64,000 nt of DNA, from contig NZ_JACXAJ010000001.1 in NCBI RefSeq assembly GCF_014773225.1, forward strand, positions 930,001 to 994,000. Reading direction: 5' to 3'. The position numbers were made by a program, and so were the translations under genes. This document shows positions 43,602-53,057 of this stretch, one piece after another. Each line of letters opens with the position of its first letter. Within the stretch, counting starts at the first letter, position 1. Below the pieces are notes generated by a model that did not search any database, was not told the origin of the DNA, and saw only the letters and a list, made by a program, of their open reading frames with translations. The stretch comes from Pontibacter aquaedesilientis (lineage in GTDB: Bacteria; Bacteroidota; Bacteroidia; Cytophagales; Hymenobacteraceae).

Positions 43602-45041
43602 TTAGCTTTTTGCCTGTGGGTTTACAAGTAAAACAGTACGGTTCGTTGGGCGTAGGTACTCCCTGATCGTCTTTTGAAGCAATTCCGGGGTCACTTTCCT
43701 GAACTCAGCCTCGAGTTGGTTGATACGAGCCGGGTCGTTGTCGAAAAGAGCGAAAGATGCCAGCAGGTCGGCCCTCCCGAAACCGGACATCTGGCTCAGC
43801 TGATCGTAAAGTGACGAGCGCATTTTAACGATGGCCAGTTCCATGAGCTCCTGGCTTATACCTTCCTGCTGCAGCTTCTGTATTTCCATATCCAGCACGT
43901 TTACAATTGAATCAGCTGCCACGTCCTTATCATGGATCAGGCTGCCCATCCAGAGCATGGGGCCGTTATAGTTGAACATGTTCCCCAGGAAAGCGTTGAT
44001 CCCCCCATCCACAGACCCGGTGTAGCCCCGCTCCTGCACCAGCGCCTGGTACAAACGACTGTCATTGCCCTGCAGCAGAATCTGATCCAGCAGGCCCATG
44101 GCATAGTACTCGGGGGAGTTGCGCTCGGGCATATGGTAGGCGAAGGCCAGCGCCGGACGGGTAGCCAGCTTATCGTCTTTGGTGAAGCGCTGCTCCTTTT
44201 CCTGGCGCGGCTCGGTCAGGTTAGCGGGTTCGGGCAAGTTGCCGGACGGTATGCTGCCAAAGTACTGCTGCATCCAGGCCTTCGCCTGCTCCGATTCAAA
44301 GTCGCCGACCACGACCACCACCGCATTGTTGGGCGAGTAAAAAGTGTCAAAGAAAGACTTTACATCCTCGAGGCTGGCAGCGTCCAAATCCTCCAGGTCG
44401 CCATAGAAGTTGTGGGCGTTGTACCAGTTTTTGTTGGCGTACTGCGGCATGTCCAGCCAAGGGAAACCACCGTAGGGCTGGTTGAGCACATTCACCTTCA
44501 CCTCATTTTTCACCACCCCCTGCTGGTTGGTCAGGTTCTCCTGCGTGATATTGAGTCCTTTCATGCGGTCAGCCTCCGCCCAGAGCATGGTCTCCAGCTT
44601 GTGCGCCGGCACGATCTCAAAATAGTTGGTGAAGTCGAAGCGGGTACTGCCGTTCAGGATGCCACCGTTCTTCTGTACCAACTGTATGAACTCCATCTTG
44701 CCCAGATTCTCGGAGCCCTGAAACATCATGTGCTCAAACAGGTGTGCAAAACCCGTGCGGTCCTTTGGCTCTATTCGAAAACCGATGTTATAGTACACGG
44801 CTACCGTCACCAATGGGGCTGTCTTGTCAGGTGAGAGCACGACTTTCAGGCCATTGTCGAGGGTGTAGTAATCCACCGGTATCTGATAAGAGTTCTCCAC
44901 GGCGGGGTTGCTCGTCTCGGCAGTTGCTGTGCCGGTGTCCGAAGCAGTCGGAGTGGCTTGCTGACTGCAAGACCAGATGGACAGCAACAGCAGCCAAGCC
45001 CCATATTTTATAAGATTTTCATAAAAAACGGATTTCATCAT
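43602..45041 (-). CDS. M16 zinc metallopeptidase lipoprotein (active subunit)
   Basis: A 479-residue lipoprotein (signal ending LLLLSIWSC). The inverted zinc motif is intact: His100, Glu103 and His104 in AHLFEHMMFQGS. The distal glutamate is plausibly in MLWAEADRMKGL. Family phrases include YQIPVDYYTLDNGLKVVLSPDKTAPLVTVAVYYNIGF and QGVVKNEVKVNVLNQPYGG. It is transcribed first, followed after 6 bases by the inactive partner, the usual order in M16B pairs of Bacteroidota. It probably degrades peptides in the periplasm. Confidence 0.93.
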   Translation of the reverse strand: MMKSVFYENLIKYGAWLLLLSIWSCSQQATPTASDTGTATAETSNPAVENSYQIPVDYYTLDNGLKVVLSPDKTAPLVTVAVYYNIGFRIEPKDRTGFAHLFEHMMFQGSENLGKMEFIQLVQKNGGILNGSTRFDFTNYFEIVPAHKLETMLWAEADRMKGLNITQENLTNQQGVVKNEVKVNVLNQPYGGFPWLDMPQYANKNWYNAHNFYGDLEDLDAASLEDVKSFFDTFYSPNNAVVVVVGDFESEQAKAWMQQYFGSIPSGNLPEPANLTEPRQEKEQRFTKDDKLATRPALAFAYHMPERNSPEYYAMGLLDQILLQGNDSRLYQALVQERGYTGSVDGGINAFLGNMFNYNGPMLWMGSLIHDKDVAADSIVNVLDMEIQKLQQEGISQELMELAIVKMRSSLYDQLSQMSGFGRADLLASFALFDNDPARINQLEAEFRKVTPELLQKTIREYLRPTNRTVLLVNPQAKS

Positions 45042-45265
45042 GTGCTGAATTTTAGGTTGAAGTATGATTAAGCCTTGATTCAGAACTTTTTACGAAAGTA
45101 AGCTGATTTTTATTCTATTTATTATAGTAATTTTTAAAATAAGCTTTTCGCTATAGATGCTCAGCAGGTAGGTAGTATTTATAAATTAGGCTAAACAAGG
45201 ATGTCATTCTATCCGATTTAGCCGGTCGAGACCTAACTAATCACTGTGAGTAGTTTAGCTGAATT

Positions 45266-46366
45266 TCATTCAGAAGTTGCACAGCGAAAGCCGGTATGCT
45301 CCAGGCTGGTATCAGGAAAGGCATGCATGCGGGCCGTTACCCGGTATCCTTTGCAGTAAGAAGCGTGGCACAAATAGGACCCTCCTCTTAGCACCCGCTC
45401 CTCTACCTGTCGCTGCATCGAGGGTTGTGCCTGGCTACTGCCTGCAAGCGGTGATTGGGGATAAGGCCCATACCTGTCAGCGCACCACTCCCAAACGTTT
45501 CCGGCCATATCATATAAGCCAAAGGCATTGGGAGCGAAAGACCTGACGGGTGCCAGCCCGCTATACCTGTCCCAGCCGATATCGTTAACCGGAAATTCTC
45601 CCTGCCAGGTATTGGCTTTGGGTTTGCCTTGCTCCACATCCTCATCGCCCCAGGGGTGGGGCTCACGTTGCTGGCCACCCCGTGCGGCATATTCCCACTC
45701 TGCTTCGGTTGGCAACCGCTTGCCTGCCCATCGGGCATAAGCGGCCGCATCCTCCCACGACACCTGCACGACCGGATGATTTTCTTTGCCTGCAATGCTG
45801 CTTCCCGGTCCCTGTGGCTGACGCCAATTGGCACCCTTCCGCCAGGACCACCACCGTGACACGTTATGCAGGGAGACAGGTTGAGCCGGGACTACAAAAA
45901 CCAGCGAAGCGGCCACCAGCAAACTATCATGGGGCTTGGGCGTACCAGGCGGCACCTGCTTCCGCAGTTCTTCCCAGTCCGGTGCGCGCTCCGCGGTCGT
46001 CACATAGCCGGTCGCTTCCACAAAGGCGGCGAACTGGGCATTGGTTACTTCGGTAGCGTCCATCCAGAAACCGTTTACCTTTACCTGATGCTGCGGGTAT
46101 TCGTCCGGCCGACCTTCGCGATCGGCTGCGCCCATCCAAAACTCGCCTCCTTCAATCCACACCATGTTCTTGTGCGAGACATCCGCTGCCGCAGCATACC
46201 TTTGCGCAGGGCCTTTTCCGGATGGTCGGGTGGGGATATTGCCATGGCAGGAAGCGTCAGGTATAGCCGCGGCAGTTTCATGCGCATTGTCTTCCTTTTT
46301 TTGCTGACACGCATAAAAGAAAATCATACCTATAAAAAGGGTGATCAGGTACTTTTGCATGCTCAA
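45266..46366 (-). CDS. Formylglycine-generating enzyme-type lipoprotein (sulfatase maturation)
   Basis: A 366-residue lipoprotein (signal ending MIFFYAC) with the SUMF1/FGE fold: MVWIEGGEFWMGAADREGRPDEYPQHQV, then VQVSWEDAAAYARWAGKRLPTEAEWEYAARGG and NVWEWCADRYG. The copper-site cysteines align as Cys333 and Cys338 (GGSYLCHASYCKGYR), so it should be catalytically competent and not merely FGE-like. It overlaps the upstream sulfatase gene by 4 bases. FGE oxidises the sulfatase active-site cysteine to formylglycine, and co-transcription with a Cys-type sulfatase fits. A lipoprotein location is unusual for a maturase that meets unfolded substrate. Confidence 0.9.
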   Translation of the reverse strand: MSMQKYLITLFIGMIFFYACQQKKEDNAHETAAAIPDASCHGNIPTRPSGKGPAQRYAAAADVSHKNMVWIEGGEFWMGAADREGRPDEYPQHQVKVNGFWMDATEVTNAQFAAFVEATGYVTTAERAPDWEELRKQVPPGTPKPHDSLLVAASLVFVVPAQPVSLHNVSRWWSWRKGANWRQPQGPGSSIAGKENHPVVQVSWEDAAAYARWAGKRLPTEAEWEYAARGGQQREPHPWGDEDVEQGKPKANTWQGEFPVNDIGWDRYSGLAPVRSFAPNAFGLYDMAGNVWEWCADRYGPYPQSPLAGSSQAQPSMQRQVEERVLRGGSYLCHASYCKGYRVTARMHAFPDTSLEHTGFRCATSE

Positions 46367-47910
46367 TAGGTGCCTCTGTATAGATGGTCAATGCGTTTGC
46401 TGTCGGTGCCCTTAAGCGGGATTTGCATTCCTCCGGTGGCCTCCAGCCAGTTCCACATATCTTTTTTCAGTTGCATCGCCACGTCCTGGTATTTCGGGTC
46501 CCGGATGAGGTTGTTCATTTCCTCGGGGTCTGCCTTGATGTCGTAAAGTTCGTTGATGTCCCACACGCCATGGTTGAAAATGTACTTATACTGATCGGTG
46601 CGTGCCCCGAATATGGTGGGCGTCTGCGGGAAGGCCCATTCCCAATAGTATTCATAATACACCTTGTCGCGCCAGTCAGGTATAGGCTGCCCTTTCAGTA
46701 TCGGCAGAAACGATTTGCCCTGCATGTTTTCGGGAGTCGGCAAACCGGCCATTTCCATAATAGTAGGCGCAATGTCGATGTTCATGACCATCTGCGGCAC
46801 TTTAGTACCCGGTTTGATTACCGCCGGACCGCGCACCAACAGAGGCACCCGGATAGAGGGCTCGTACATGTGGCGTTTGTCGATGAGGCCGTGCTCCCCG
46901 AACATAAAGCCATTGTCACCCATGTAAATGACAACGGTGTTTTTGTCGAGTCCCTCCTTTTTAAGCCAGTCCAGCACACGGCCTATGCTTTCGTCCACGC
47001 TCATCAGCGTTTCGTTGTACCGCCGGTAAAAGTCATCGAACTTGATGTCGCCGTCATACATGCCGTCTACCCCATGCCAGCTCCAGCGCTGCCGGCGTAC
47101 CCACTCCGGTATATCGCGGGTATTGACCGGCCCCGTGGGTTCCTGCCTCTGGCCGTATACCTTGCTGGAGTCAGTGGCGGTCAGGTACATGGAGGGCGGA
47201 CTGATGATGGGCATGTTTTTGTACTTGCCTTCGTGTCGTCTGGCAGGTTGGAACTCGGCATGCACGCCTTTATGGGAGAGGTAGGCAAAGAAAGGTTTCT
47301 TTTTATCCCGCTTGCTGAGCCACTCCAAGGTATAGTCGGTAAGCAGATCAGTGGTATAGCTGCCCTTGGCTTGCTGCACCGATTTGCCGTTGATGTTGAA
47401 GACCGGATCGTAGTAAACACCCTGTCCCTTAAAACTGACCCACTGGTCGAAGCCGGGCTGCGGCATATCGTCCACGTTGCCCATGTGCCACTTCCCGAAA
47501 AAGCCGGTCTGGTATCCCTGCTTTTGGAGGTACTGCGGAAAGAAAGTCAGCCCTTCGGGTAAGGGGGCATTGTTATCGACGATGGTATGGGTATGGGCGT
47601 ACTGCCCCGTGAGGATGGAGGCCCGGCTGGGCGAACAGAGAGAAGTGGTCACAAAGGCGTTCTGTAGATGCGCCCCTTCCCGGGCCATACGGTCCATGTG
47701 CGGGGTTTGCAGCCCCGGCACTTTGTTCATGAAACCCATAAAGTCATACCGGTGATCATCACTCAGAATGAAGATGACGTTAAGGGGCTGCTGTCTTGGT
47801 TTCTGTTTTGCCTGAAAGCTGAAAACAGCCACAGCCACCAGCACCAGACACACCATTAGGCCCAGCGTGCCATACCAAGCAGTTTTGTTTCTTATCCTTT
47901 CCATCGCCAT
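46363..47910 (-). CDS. Secreted sulfatase (Cys-type, formylglycine-dependent)
   Basis: A 515-residue type I sulfatase with an N-terminal signal or anchor (LGLMVCLVLVAVAVFSF). The metal-binding start reads NVIFILSDDHRYDFMGF. The active-site CxPSR motif is CSPSR at Cys92 (SLCSPSRASILTGQY), to be converted to formylglycine. Further conserved residues include GKWHMGN and the metal site GDNGFMFGEHGLIDKRHMYEPSIRVPL. It resembles the S1_7/S1_8 group common in Bacteroidota utilisation loci. That assignment is tentative. It lies 25 bases after the GH3 gene and overlaps the FGE gene, and should remove sulfate from a sugar released by the locus. Confidence 0.93.
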   Translation of the reverse strand: MAMERIRNKTAWYGTLGLMVCLVLVAVAVFSFQAKQKPRQQPLNVIFILSDDHRYDFMGFMNKVPGLQTPHMDRMAREGAHLQNAFVTTSLCSPSRASILTGQYAHTHTIVDNNAPLPEGLTFFPQYLQKQGYQTGFFGKWHMGNVDDMPQPGFDQWVSFKGQGVYYDPVFNINGKSVQQAKGSYTTDLLTDYTLEWLSKRDKKKPFFAYLSHKGVHAEFQPARRHEGKYKNMPIISPPSMYLTATDSSKVYGQRQEPTGPVNTRDIPEWVRRQRWSWHGVDGMYDGDIKFDDFYRRYNETLMSVDESIGRVLDWLKKEGLDKNTVVIYMGDNGFMFGEHGLIDKRHMYEPSIRVPLLVRGPAVIKPGTKVPQMVMNIDIAPTIMEMAGLPTPENMQGKSFLPILKGQPIPDWRDKVYYEYYWEWAFPQTPTIFGARTDQYKYIFNHGVWDINELYDIKADPEEMNNLIRDPKYQDVAMQLKKDMWNWLEATGGMQIPLKGTDSKRIDHLYRGTY

Positions 47911-47935
47911 TAGTTTTATGGTTAAGTAGGTAGCG

Positions 47936-50284
47936 CTAGTTCAACCGAAAACCGGCCTCCTGCAACTCACTGCTGCTGGTGCCCACATATACCTTAAACT
48001 CACCGGGCTCATACACATATTCCATCTGGTTGTTGTAGAATTTTAGGTCGTCTGCGGTTAACTTGAATGTAACTGTTCGGCTCTCCCCTTTCTTGAGCAT
48101 GATCTTCTGAAACCCTTTGAGTTCTTTTACCGGACGGGTAATGGAGCCGACCACATCCTGGACGTAGAGCTGTACCACTTCCTCTCCGTCGTAATTGCCT
48201 GTGTTGCGCACCTCCACGCTCACCTCCAGAGACTCACCGGCTGTCATGGAAGCCTTGCTTAATTTGGGTTTGGAGTAAGTAAAGGAGGTATAGCTCAGCC
48301 CATGACCGAAAGGGTATAGCGGTTCGTTAGGTACATCCATGTAGCGGGAGGTATATTTGTTGAGCTCTTCGCCGTTGAAGGGCCGACCGGTGTTTTTGGC
48401 ATTATAGAAAATAGGCACCTGCCCTACATGGCGCGGGAAAGTAACCGTGAGTTTGCCGGATGGGTTGTAGCTGCCGAACAGCACATCGGCGATGGCATTG
48501 CCCGCCTCGGTTCCGGCGAACCAGGTCTCGAGTATGGCGTTGGCATTCTCGTGCTCCCATGGCAGCGTCAACGGACGGCCGTTCATGAGCACAATCACCA
48601 GTGGCTTTCCGGTTTGCTTCAGGGCTTTGAGCAAAACCAATTGCTGACCCGGCAATCCGATGTCGGCACGGCTGGCCGCTTCCCCGCTCATCCCCTGCGA
48701 CTCGCCCACCACGGCCACGATCACATCGGAGTTGCGGGCCGCCTGCACGGCCTCTTTGATCATGGCTTCAGAGGAGCGCTTGTCGAGTTCCAGTTCACCG
48801 CCATGCGCGTTCAATCGGCGAATCATCTGGGCATCATCAGTCAGATTGGCTCCCTTGGCGTAATTGATCTTCACTTTATTGCCCATTACGTTGCGTATAC
48901 CTTGTTCTACCGATACGGCCTGTTTCCAGTCGCCTGCCCCGCTCCAGTTGCCGATCAGGTCGCGCTGGTTGCGGGCCAACGGACCGATTAGCGCGATAGA
49001 ACCAGATGACTTGAGCGGCAGCGTGTTTTTATCATTCTTAAGTAATACCATACTCTTGCGGGCAATCTCGCGGGCAGCTTCGCGGTGCTCTTTTGTCAGC
49101 ATGGCCGTCTTGCCGCGCTCTTCGTTGATGTAGCGGAACGGATCCTCAAACAAACCCAGCTTATACTTGGCCTCCAGCACACGGCGGCAGGCGGTGTTGA
49201 TCTCTTCTTCGGTAACAGTGCCGCGCTCCACATTGGCTTTGAGTTCCTTCAGGAAAAGCTCACCCACCATGTCCATGTCCACCCCGGCTTTAAGCGCCAG
49301 CGCAGCCACTTCCGATTCATTGCCCACGCCATGGGCGATCATTTCGTTGATGGCAGTGTAGTCAGTCACCACAAAACCATCGAAGCCCCACTGCTCACGC
49401 AGCAGCTCCGTCATAAGCCAACGGTTGCCAGTGGCCGGCACGCCGTTTATTTCATTGAAGGACGTCATCACGCTACCGGCTCCTGCGTCCAGTGCCGCTT
49501 TGTAAGGAGGCATGAACTCGTTGAACATGCGCTGCATACTCATGTCCACGGTGCCATAGTCCCGTCCGGCCTCGGCGGCTCCGTACAGGGCAAAATGCTT
49601 CACGCAGGCCATCACGGTGTTAGGGTCTTTCATGTTATCAAGCTGATAACCTTGTACCATGGCCTCGGCAATGCGGGAGCCCAGAAAGGGATCTTCACCG
49701 GCCCCTTCCGCTATACGCCCCCAGCGCGCATCGCGGGCAATGTCCACCATCGGGGAGAATACCCAGTTCAAACCGTCGGCAGTGGCCTCTTCGGCGGCAA
49801 TACGGGCGCTGCGCTCAATGGCTTGCAAGTCCCAGCTGGCGGAAAGTCCTAAAGGTATCGGGAAAATGGTACGGTGGCCGTGGATGACGTCGTAGCCGAA
49901 AATGAGCGGAATCTTGTGCCGCGAGCTATTCACAGCCAACTCTTGCAGTTTGCGTACCGCAATTGGGGTATAGGTGTTGAACACGCCGCCCACATTGCCT
50001 CGCTTGATATTTTCGTCCACATTCTCACTCACAATCGGGCCAGTCACGTCAAAGCCCACCGACACGAGGTTTAACTGCCCGATCTTCTCGTCCAGCGACA
50101 TCTTGGCCATCAGGTCCGTGATAAACCTGTCCATCTCCGGATCGGAGGAACGGGCAGGAACACTCGTGGCCGGCATGGTGGTTTGGGCAGCAGATTCTGA
50201 AGCAGCTGGCTCTTGGGAGGTCGAGGCCGTCTGGGCACATCCCATGCAGAGGAGCAGTAAAAATATGGTAGATGTTTTTTTCAT
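47936..50284 (-). CDS. bglX: Glycoside hydrolase family 3 beta-glucosidase lipoprotein
   Basis: A 782-residue lipoprotein (signal ending LLLLCMGC) with the BglX-like architecture: GH3 N-terminal barrel, GH3 C-terminal sandwich, and fibronectin-III-like end (VEVRNTGNYDGEEVVQLYVQD). The nucleophile is Asp308 in GFVVTDYTAI. Substrate-site phrases include FGYDVIHGHRTIFPIPLG and CVKHFALYGAAEAGRDY. It sits 5 bases after the SGNH gene in the utilisation locus. With GH144 proteins, a sophoro-oligosaccharide (beta-1,2) beta-glucosidase is plausible, as described for a GH3/GH144 pair in Bacteroides. Activity on other beta-glucosides cannot be excluded. Confidence 0.93.
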   Translation of the reverse strand: MKKTSTIFLLLLCMGCAQTASTSQEPAASESAAQTTMPATSVPARSSDPEMDRFITDLMAKMSLDEKIGQLNLVSVGFDVTGPIVSENVDENIKRGNVGGVFNTYTPIAVRKLQELAVNSSRHKIPLIFGYDVIHGHRTIFPIPLGLSASWDLQAIERSARIAAEEATADGLNWVFSPMVDIARDARWGRIAEGAGEDPFLGSRIAEAMVQGYQLDNMKDPNTVMACVKHFALYGAAEAGRDYGTVDMSMQRMFNEFMPPYKAALDAGAGSVMTSFNEINGVPATGNRWLMTELLREQWGFDGFVVTDYTAINEMIAHGVGNESEVAALALKAGVDMDMVGELFLKELKANVERGTVTEEEINTACRRVLEAKYKLGLFEDPFRYINEERGKTAMLTKEHREAAREIARKSMVLLKNDKNTLPLKSSGSIALIGPLARNQRDLIGNWSGAGDWKQAVSVEQGIRNVMGNKVKINYAKGANLTDDAQMIRRLNAHGGELELDKRSSEAMIKEAVQAARNSDVIVAVVGESQGMSGEAASRADIGLPGQQLVLLKALKQTGKPLVIVLMNGRPLTLPWEHENANAILETWFAGTEAGNAIADVLFGSYNPSGKLTVTFPRHVGQVPIFYNAKNTGRPFNGEELNKYTSRYMDVPNEPLYPFGHGLSYTSFTYSKPKLSKASMTAGESLEVSVEVRNTGNYDGEEVVQLYVQDVVGSITRPVKELKGFQKIMLKKGESRTVTFKLTADDLKFYNNQMEYVYEPGEFKVYVGTSSSELQEAGFRLN

Positions 50285-50289
50285 AATGG

Positions 50290-51030
50290 CTATCGTTTGT
50301 TGTTGGTGAGATAAGGTTCGATTGCTTTTTGCCAGATCCGGTAGCCGTTCTGGTTCATGTGCAGGCTGTCGGCTATAAAAATGTCTGGTCGCGGTTTCCC
50401 GTTTTGTATGAGCATGGGCTGGTATACGTCCACGTAGCTGGTGTTCGGTTTTGCTTGCAGGTAGCTTCGAATGAGCGCATTGGCTTCTTCCATGACCGGC
50501 ATGTATTTTCGTCGGCTTGGACTTGGTTTAATAGACACAAAGGTGACAGGCACTTCAGGCAATTTTTGCCGGATAGAAGTAAACACCTCCTCAAAGCGTT
50601 GCAGCACATCCTGGGCGCTGACGGTGTCGGAGGCGATATCGTTTTCGCCGGAGTAGATCACGATCTGCCTGGGGTCATAGGGAAACACGATATCGGCCAG
50701 GTAGTACTGCAGGTCAAGTAAATTGGAGCCGCCAAATCCGCGATTGATAACTTGCTTATCCGGGAACATCTCCTGCAGGTTATCCCACATTCTGATGGAC
50801 GAGCTCCCCACAAATAGGATAGCCTGCCGGGGTGGCATCTGGGCAGCGTCCTGTTGCTTGAAAGCCCGAATTTCGTCCCAAAACGGTGGCAGTGTTTTAG
50901 ACCGTTGAACCTGATCGGGCGTCTGCTGGTTCTGCGCTGCTGCTGATGACGGCTGCTCTGTAGTGGAGCAAGCTATACCTGCTAACAGCAGCAAGAGGTA
51001 TAAAAGTCGGTATGGGGCCTTCAGATTCAT
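50290..51030 (-). CDS. SGNH/GDSL-family hydrolase lipoprotein
   Basis: A 246-residue lipoprotein (signal ending LLAGIAC). All SGNH blocks are visible: block I FVGSSSIRMW (catalytic Ser), block II RGFGGS, block III YSGENDIASD, and block V DSLHMNQNGY (Asp/His). It is predicted to deacylate carbohydrate, removing acetyl or similar esters from the polysaccharide. It starts directly after the GH43-like stop, and the GH3 gene follows after 5 bases. Confidence 0.9.
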   Translation of the reverse strand: MNLKAPYRLLYLLLLLAGIACSTTEQPSSAAAQNQQTPDQVQRSKTLPPFWDEIRAFKQQDAAQMPPRQAILFVGSSSIRMWDNLQEMFPDKQVINRGFGGSNLLDLQYYLADIVFPYDPRQIVIYSGENDIASDTVSAQDVLQRFEEVFTSIRQKLPEVPVTFVSIKPSPSRRKYMPVMEEANALIRSYLQAKPNTSYVDVYQPMLIQNGKPRPDIFIADSLHMNQNGYRIWQKAIEPYLTNNKR

Positions 51031-52776
51031 TTAGTCTACTTTTACCGGTTTGGTGCGCTTCGAAACACCGTTTTCGTTGAAGGCCTCAATGGCGAAATAG
51101 TAGCCTTGATCCACGGTGAGGCTGCGCATATAGTGTTCGTTCTTGCCGTAGACCATCCAAGAGCTGTAGAGTTTGTCAGGCGCTATCCCCCACAGAACGT
51201 TATAACCCTGTGCACCAGGCTGGGCAGCCCAGTTGAGCTGCACGTCGCGGCGGTCTTTCTGACGGACTACCTTTAAGTTTCGAACGTTAGAAGGCGCTTT
51301 GCCCCCGCCCTTTCCAAATACCCGCAAGCCTGAAATGGCCAGGTGCGGCGTGGGCGCGTGCAGACTCCTGAAACGGATATACCGAACTATCTGCGGCGTA
51401 GCCAGCTCCACATAGTCGTTGGGCACATCGCGCTTGTTGCCTTTTTTGTCAACCAGCATTTTCCAGTTTTGACCGTCCGCAGAGCCTTCAACGGTATAGC
51501 GATGGTAGAGGCCCGGAATCTTGCCGTACATGTCCGACTGGTAATCGTGGTAGTTTACCTGAATGGCGTATACCTGACCCGGCTTCTCCAGATCGATTTC
51601 GATCCACTGCTGATCATCGTTTCGGGCTGCTAGCCAAAAGCTTCGGATGTTCTCATCGACGATGTTCTCCGCCCCGAATTTTTCCTGAGCCGACGACACC
51701 TCCACGGGTTTATTGTACGAGAGCAGCATCCAGCCGGTGAACTTGCCCATTTTGCCAGGTATGGCCGGTGCGTAATAAGGATAATCCCCGAAGTAGGTAT
51801 CCACCCACATCAACCCGTCCTTGTCGAAATAGGTCGGGAACATGTTCAGGCGCCGTTCCCAGTTCACGTTGACAGACACTGAGGCAGAGGCAAAGTGCCA
51901 GTAGCGCCCTTTCGGTCCGATTACCGTGCTGCCATGCCCGGCCCCATTGGCGAAACCACCTGGCTTGTAGGAGATCGGGTTGTTGGGTGCATAGGTAAAA
52001 GGCCCAAGCGGATTATTGCTGGTATAAACGCCATCGGCATACACATTGAACTCTGTGCCAGGCGCCGCATACTGCAGGTAATATTTGCCGTTGTGCTTGG
52101 TCATCCAGGGGCCTTCCATATAGCCTCGGGCCGTGTCGGCGTGGTTCTCCCCGAAGCGTTCCCAGCCGTGTTTGCTGCCATCGAGTTTAAAAAGCTCCCA
52201 GGTTTTTTCGGAAGGCCGGAAACGCTTGCTCGGGTCCAATGTCTTCGCCCGAATCGGATACAGGTTGGAAGAACCCCAGTACAGGTAGGCTTTATCGTCA
52301 TCATCGATAAACAGGGCCGGGTCCTGCAGGTTGTTAAGTATACCCGGCACGGCTTTCCAATCGCCTTTCTTGGGGTTGTCGGTATAGAGAACGCTCATAG
52401 AGCCCGAAGGGTCGCCGGCCACGTACAGCACCGAGTCTTTGTAGTTGTGCGCAGCCGGGGCGTTGGTGCCCTGGAAGTACCACTTCTCCGGATGAATGAA
52501 AGTCCAGTTGTTGAGGTCGGTGGAGTGCCAGTAGCCCATGGAGCGGGTTACGAACATGTAATACTCCCCCCGGAACTGCACCACGGCCGGGTCGGCGCCA
52601 GAGCGGTACGACAGGTCGTTGTGGGCGTTGTAGATCATGTAGGTATAGTCCACATTGAGCGGATTGCAGTAGGTGCTCGGCTTGGGGGACTGCCCCGTTT
52701 GTGCCATGGTAATCTGGCCTATACCTGCTAACATGAAAGCTGCACTCAGTAAAAACGTGCACAACCGGCACTTCAT
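51031..52776 (-). CDS. GH43-like glycosidase with discoidin (CBM32-type) and fibronectin-III domains
   Basis: A 581-residue secreted protein. The frame extends to 52821, but the ATG at 52776 precedes the likely signal peptide (MKCRLCTFLLSAAFMLAG). The five-bladed-propeller GH43-like domain is at about residues 15-330, with GADPAVVQFRGEYYMFVTR as its catalytic-Asp start and LQDPALFIDDDDKAYLYWG after it. A discoidin-type carbohydrate-binding domain (about 355-490, ending PTPHLAISGLRVFG) and a fibronectin-III-like module (about 495-580) follow. GH43 enzymes act on arabinose- or xylose-type linkages, so the substrate here is not the same as for GH144. The assignment to an exact subfamily is open. 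Confidence 0.85.
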   Translation of the reverse strand: MKCRLCTFLLSAAFMLAGIGQITMAQTGQSPKPSTYCNPLNVDYTYMIYNAHNDLSYRSGADPAVVQFRGEYYMFVTRSMGYWHSTDLNNWTFIHPEKWYFQGTNAPAAHNYKDSVLYVAGDPSGSMSVLYTDNPKKGDWKAVPGILNNLQDPALFIDDDDKAYLYWGSSNLYPIRAKTLDPSKRFRPSEKTWELFKLDGSKHGWERFGENHADTARGYMEGPWMTKHNGKYYLQYAAPGTEFNVYADGVYTSNNPLGPFTYAPNNPISYKPGGFANGAGHGSTVIGPKGRYWHFASASVSVNVNWERRLNMFPTYFDKDGLMWVDTYFGDYPYYAPAIPGKMGKFTGWMLLSYNKPVEVSSAQEKFGAENIVDENIRSFWLAARNDDQQWIEIDLEKPGQVYAIQVNYHDYQSDMYGKIPGLYHRYTVEGSADGQNWKMLVDKKGNKRDVPNDYVELATPQIVRYIRFRSLHAPTPHLAISGLRVFGKGGGKAPSNVRNLKVVRQKDRRDVQLNWAAQPGAQGYNVLWGIAPDKLYSSWMVYGKNEHYMRSLTVDQGYYFAIEAFNENGVSKRTKPVKVD

Positions 52777-53057
52777 GTTATACTTTATTCTTTCGTTGTA
52801 AAAGTTTGACATCGTGTTCATTTCATTGATAAATCACTTCAACTTATGAGCTCTCTGCCCCTTATCCGAGGCAGGGTTATTAATTACTGGCAAATTCTCC
52901 CTTTGAGGGGAGCGCAGAGGGGTGTATATTCATGTGCGGGTATTTCAAATTAGCCAATGGTTGACTTGTTAGCACCCAACTCACACCCCTATAATCCCCT
53001 CAAGGGCATAGTATTCGACAGAACTTAAAGCCCTGAGCACAACTTCAGCCCCCTACA

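Noticed and set aside
46384..47562. Plus-strand frame of 392 codons
   Set aside because: Antisense to the sulfatase gene with its CSPSR site. The peptide shows no known motif.
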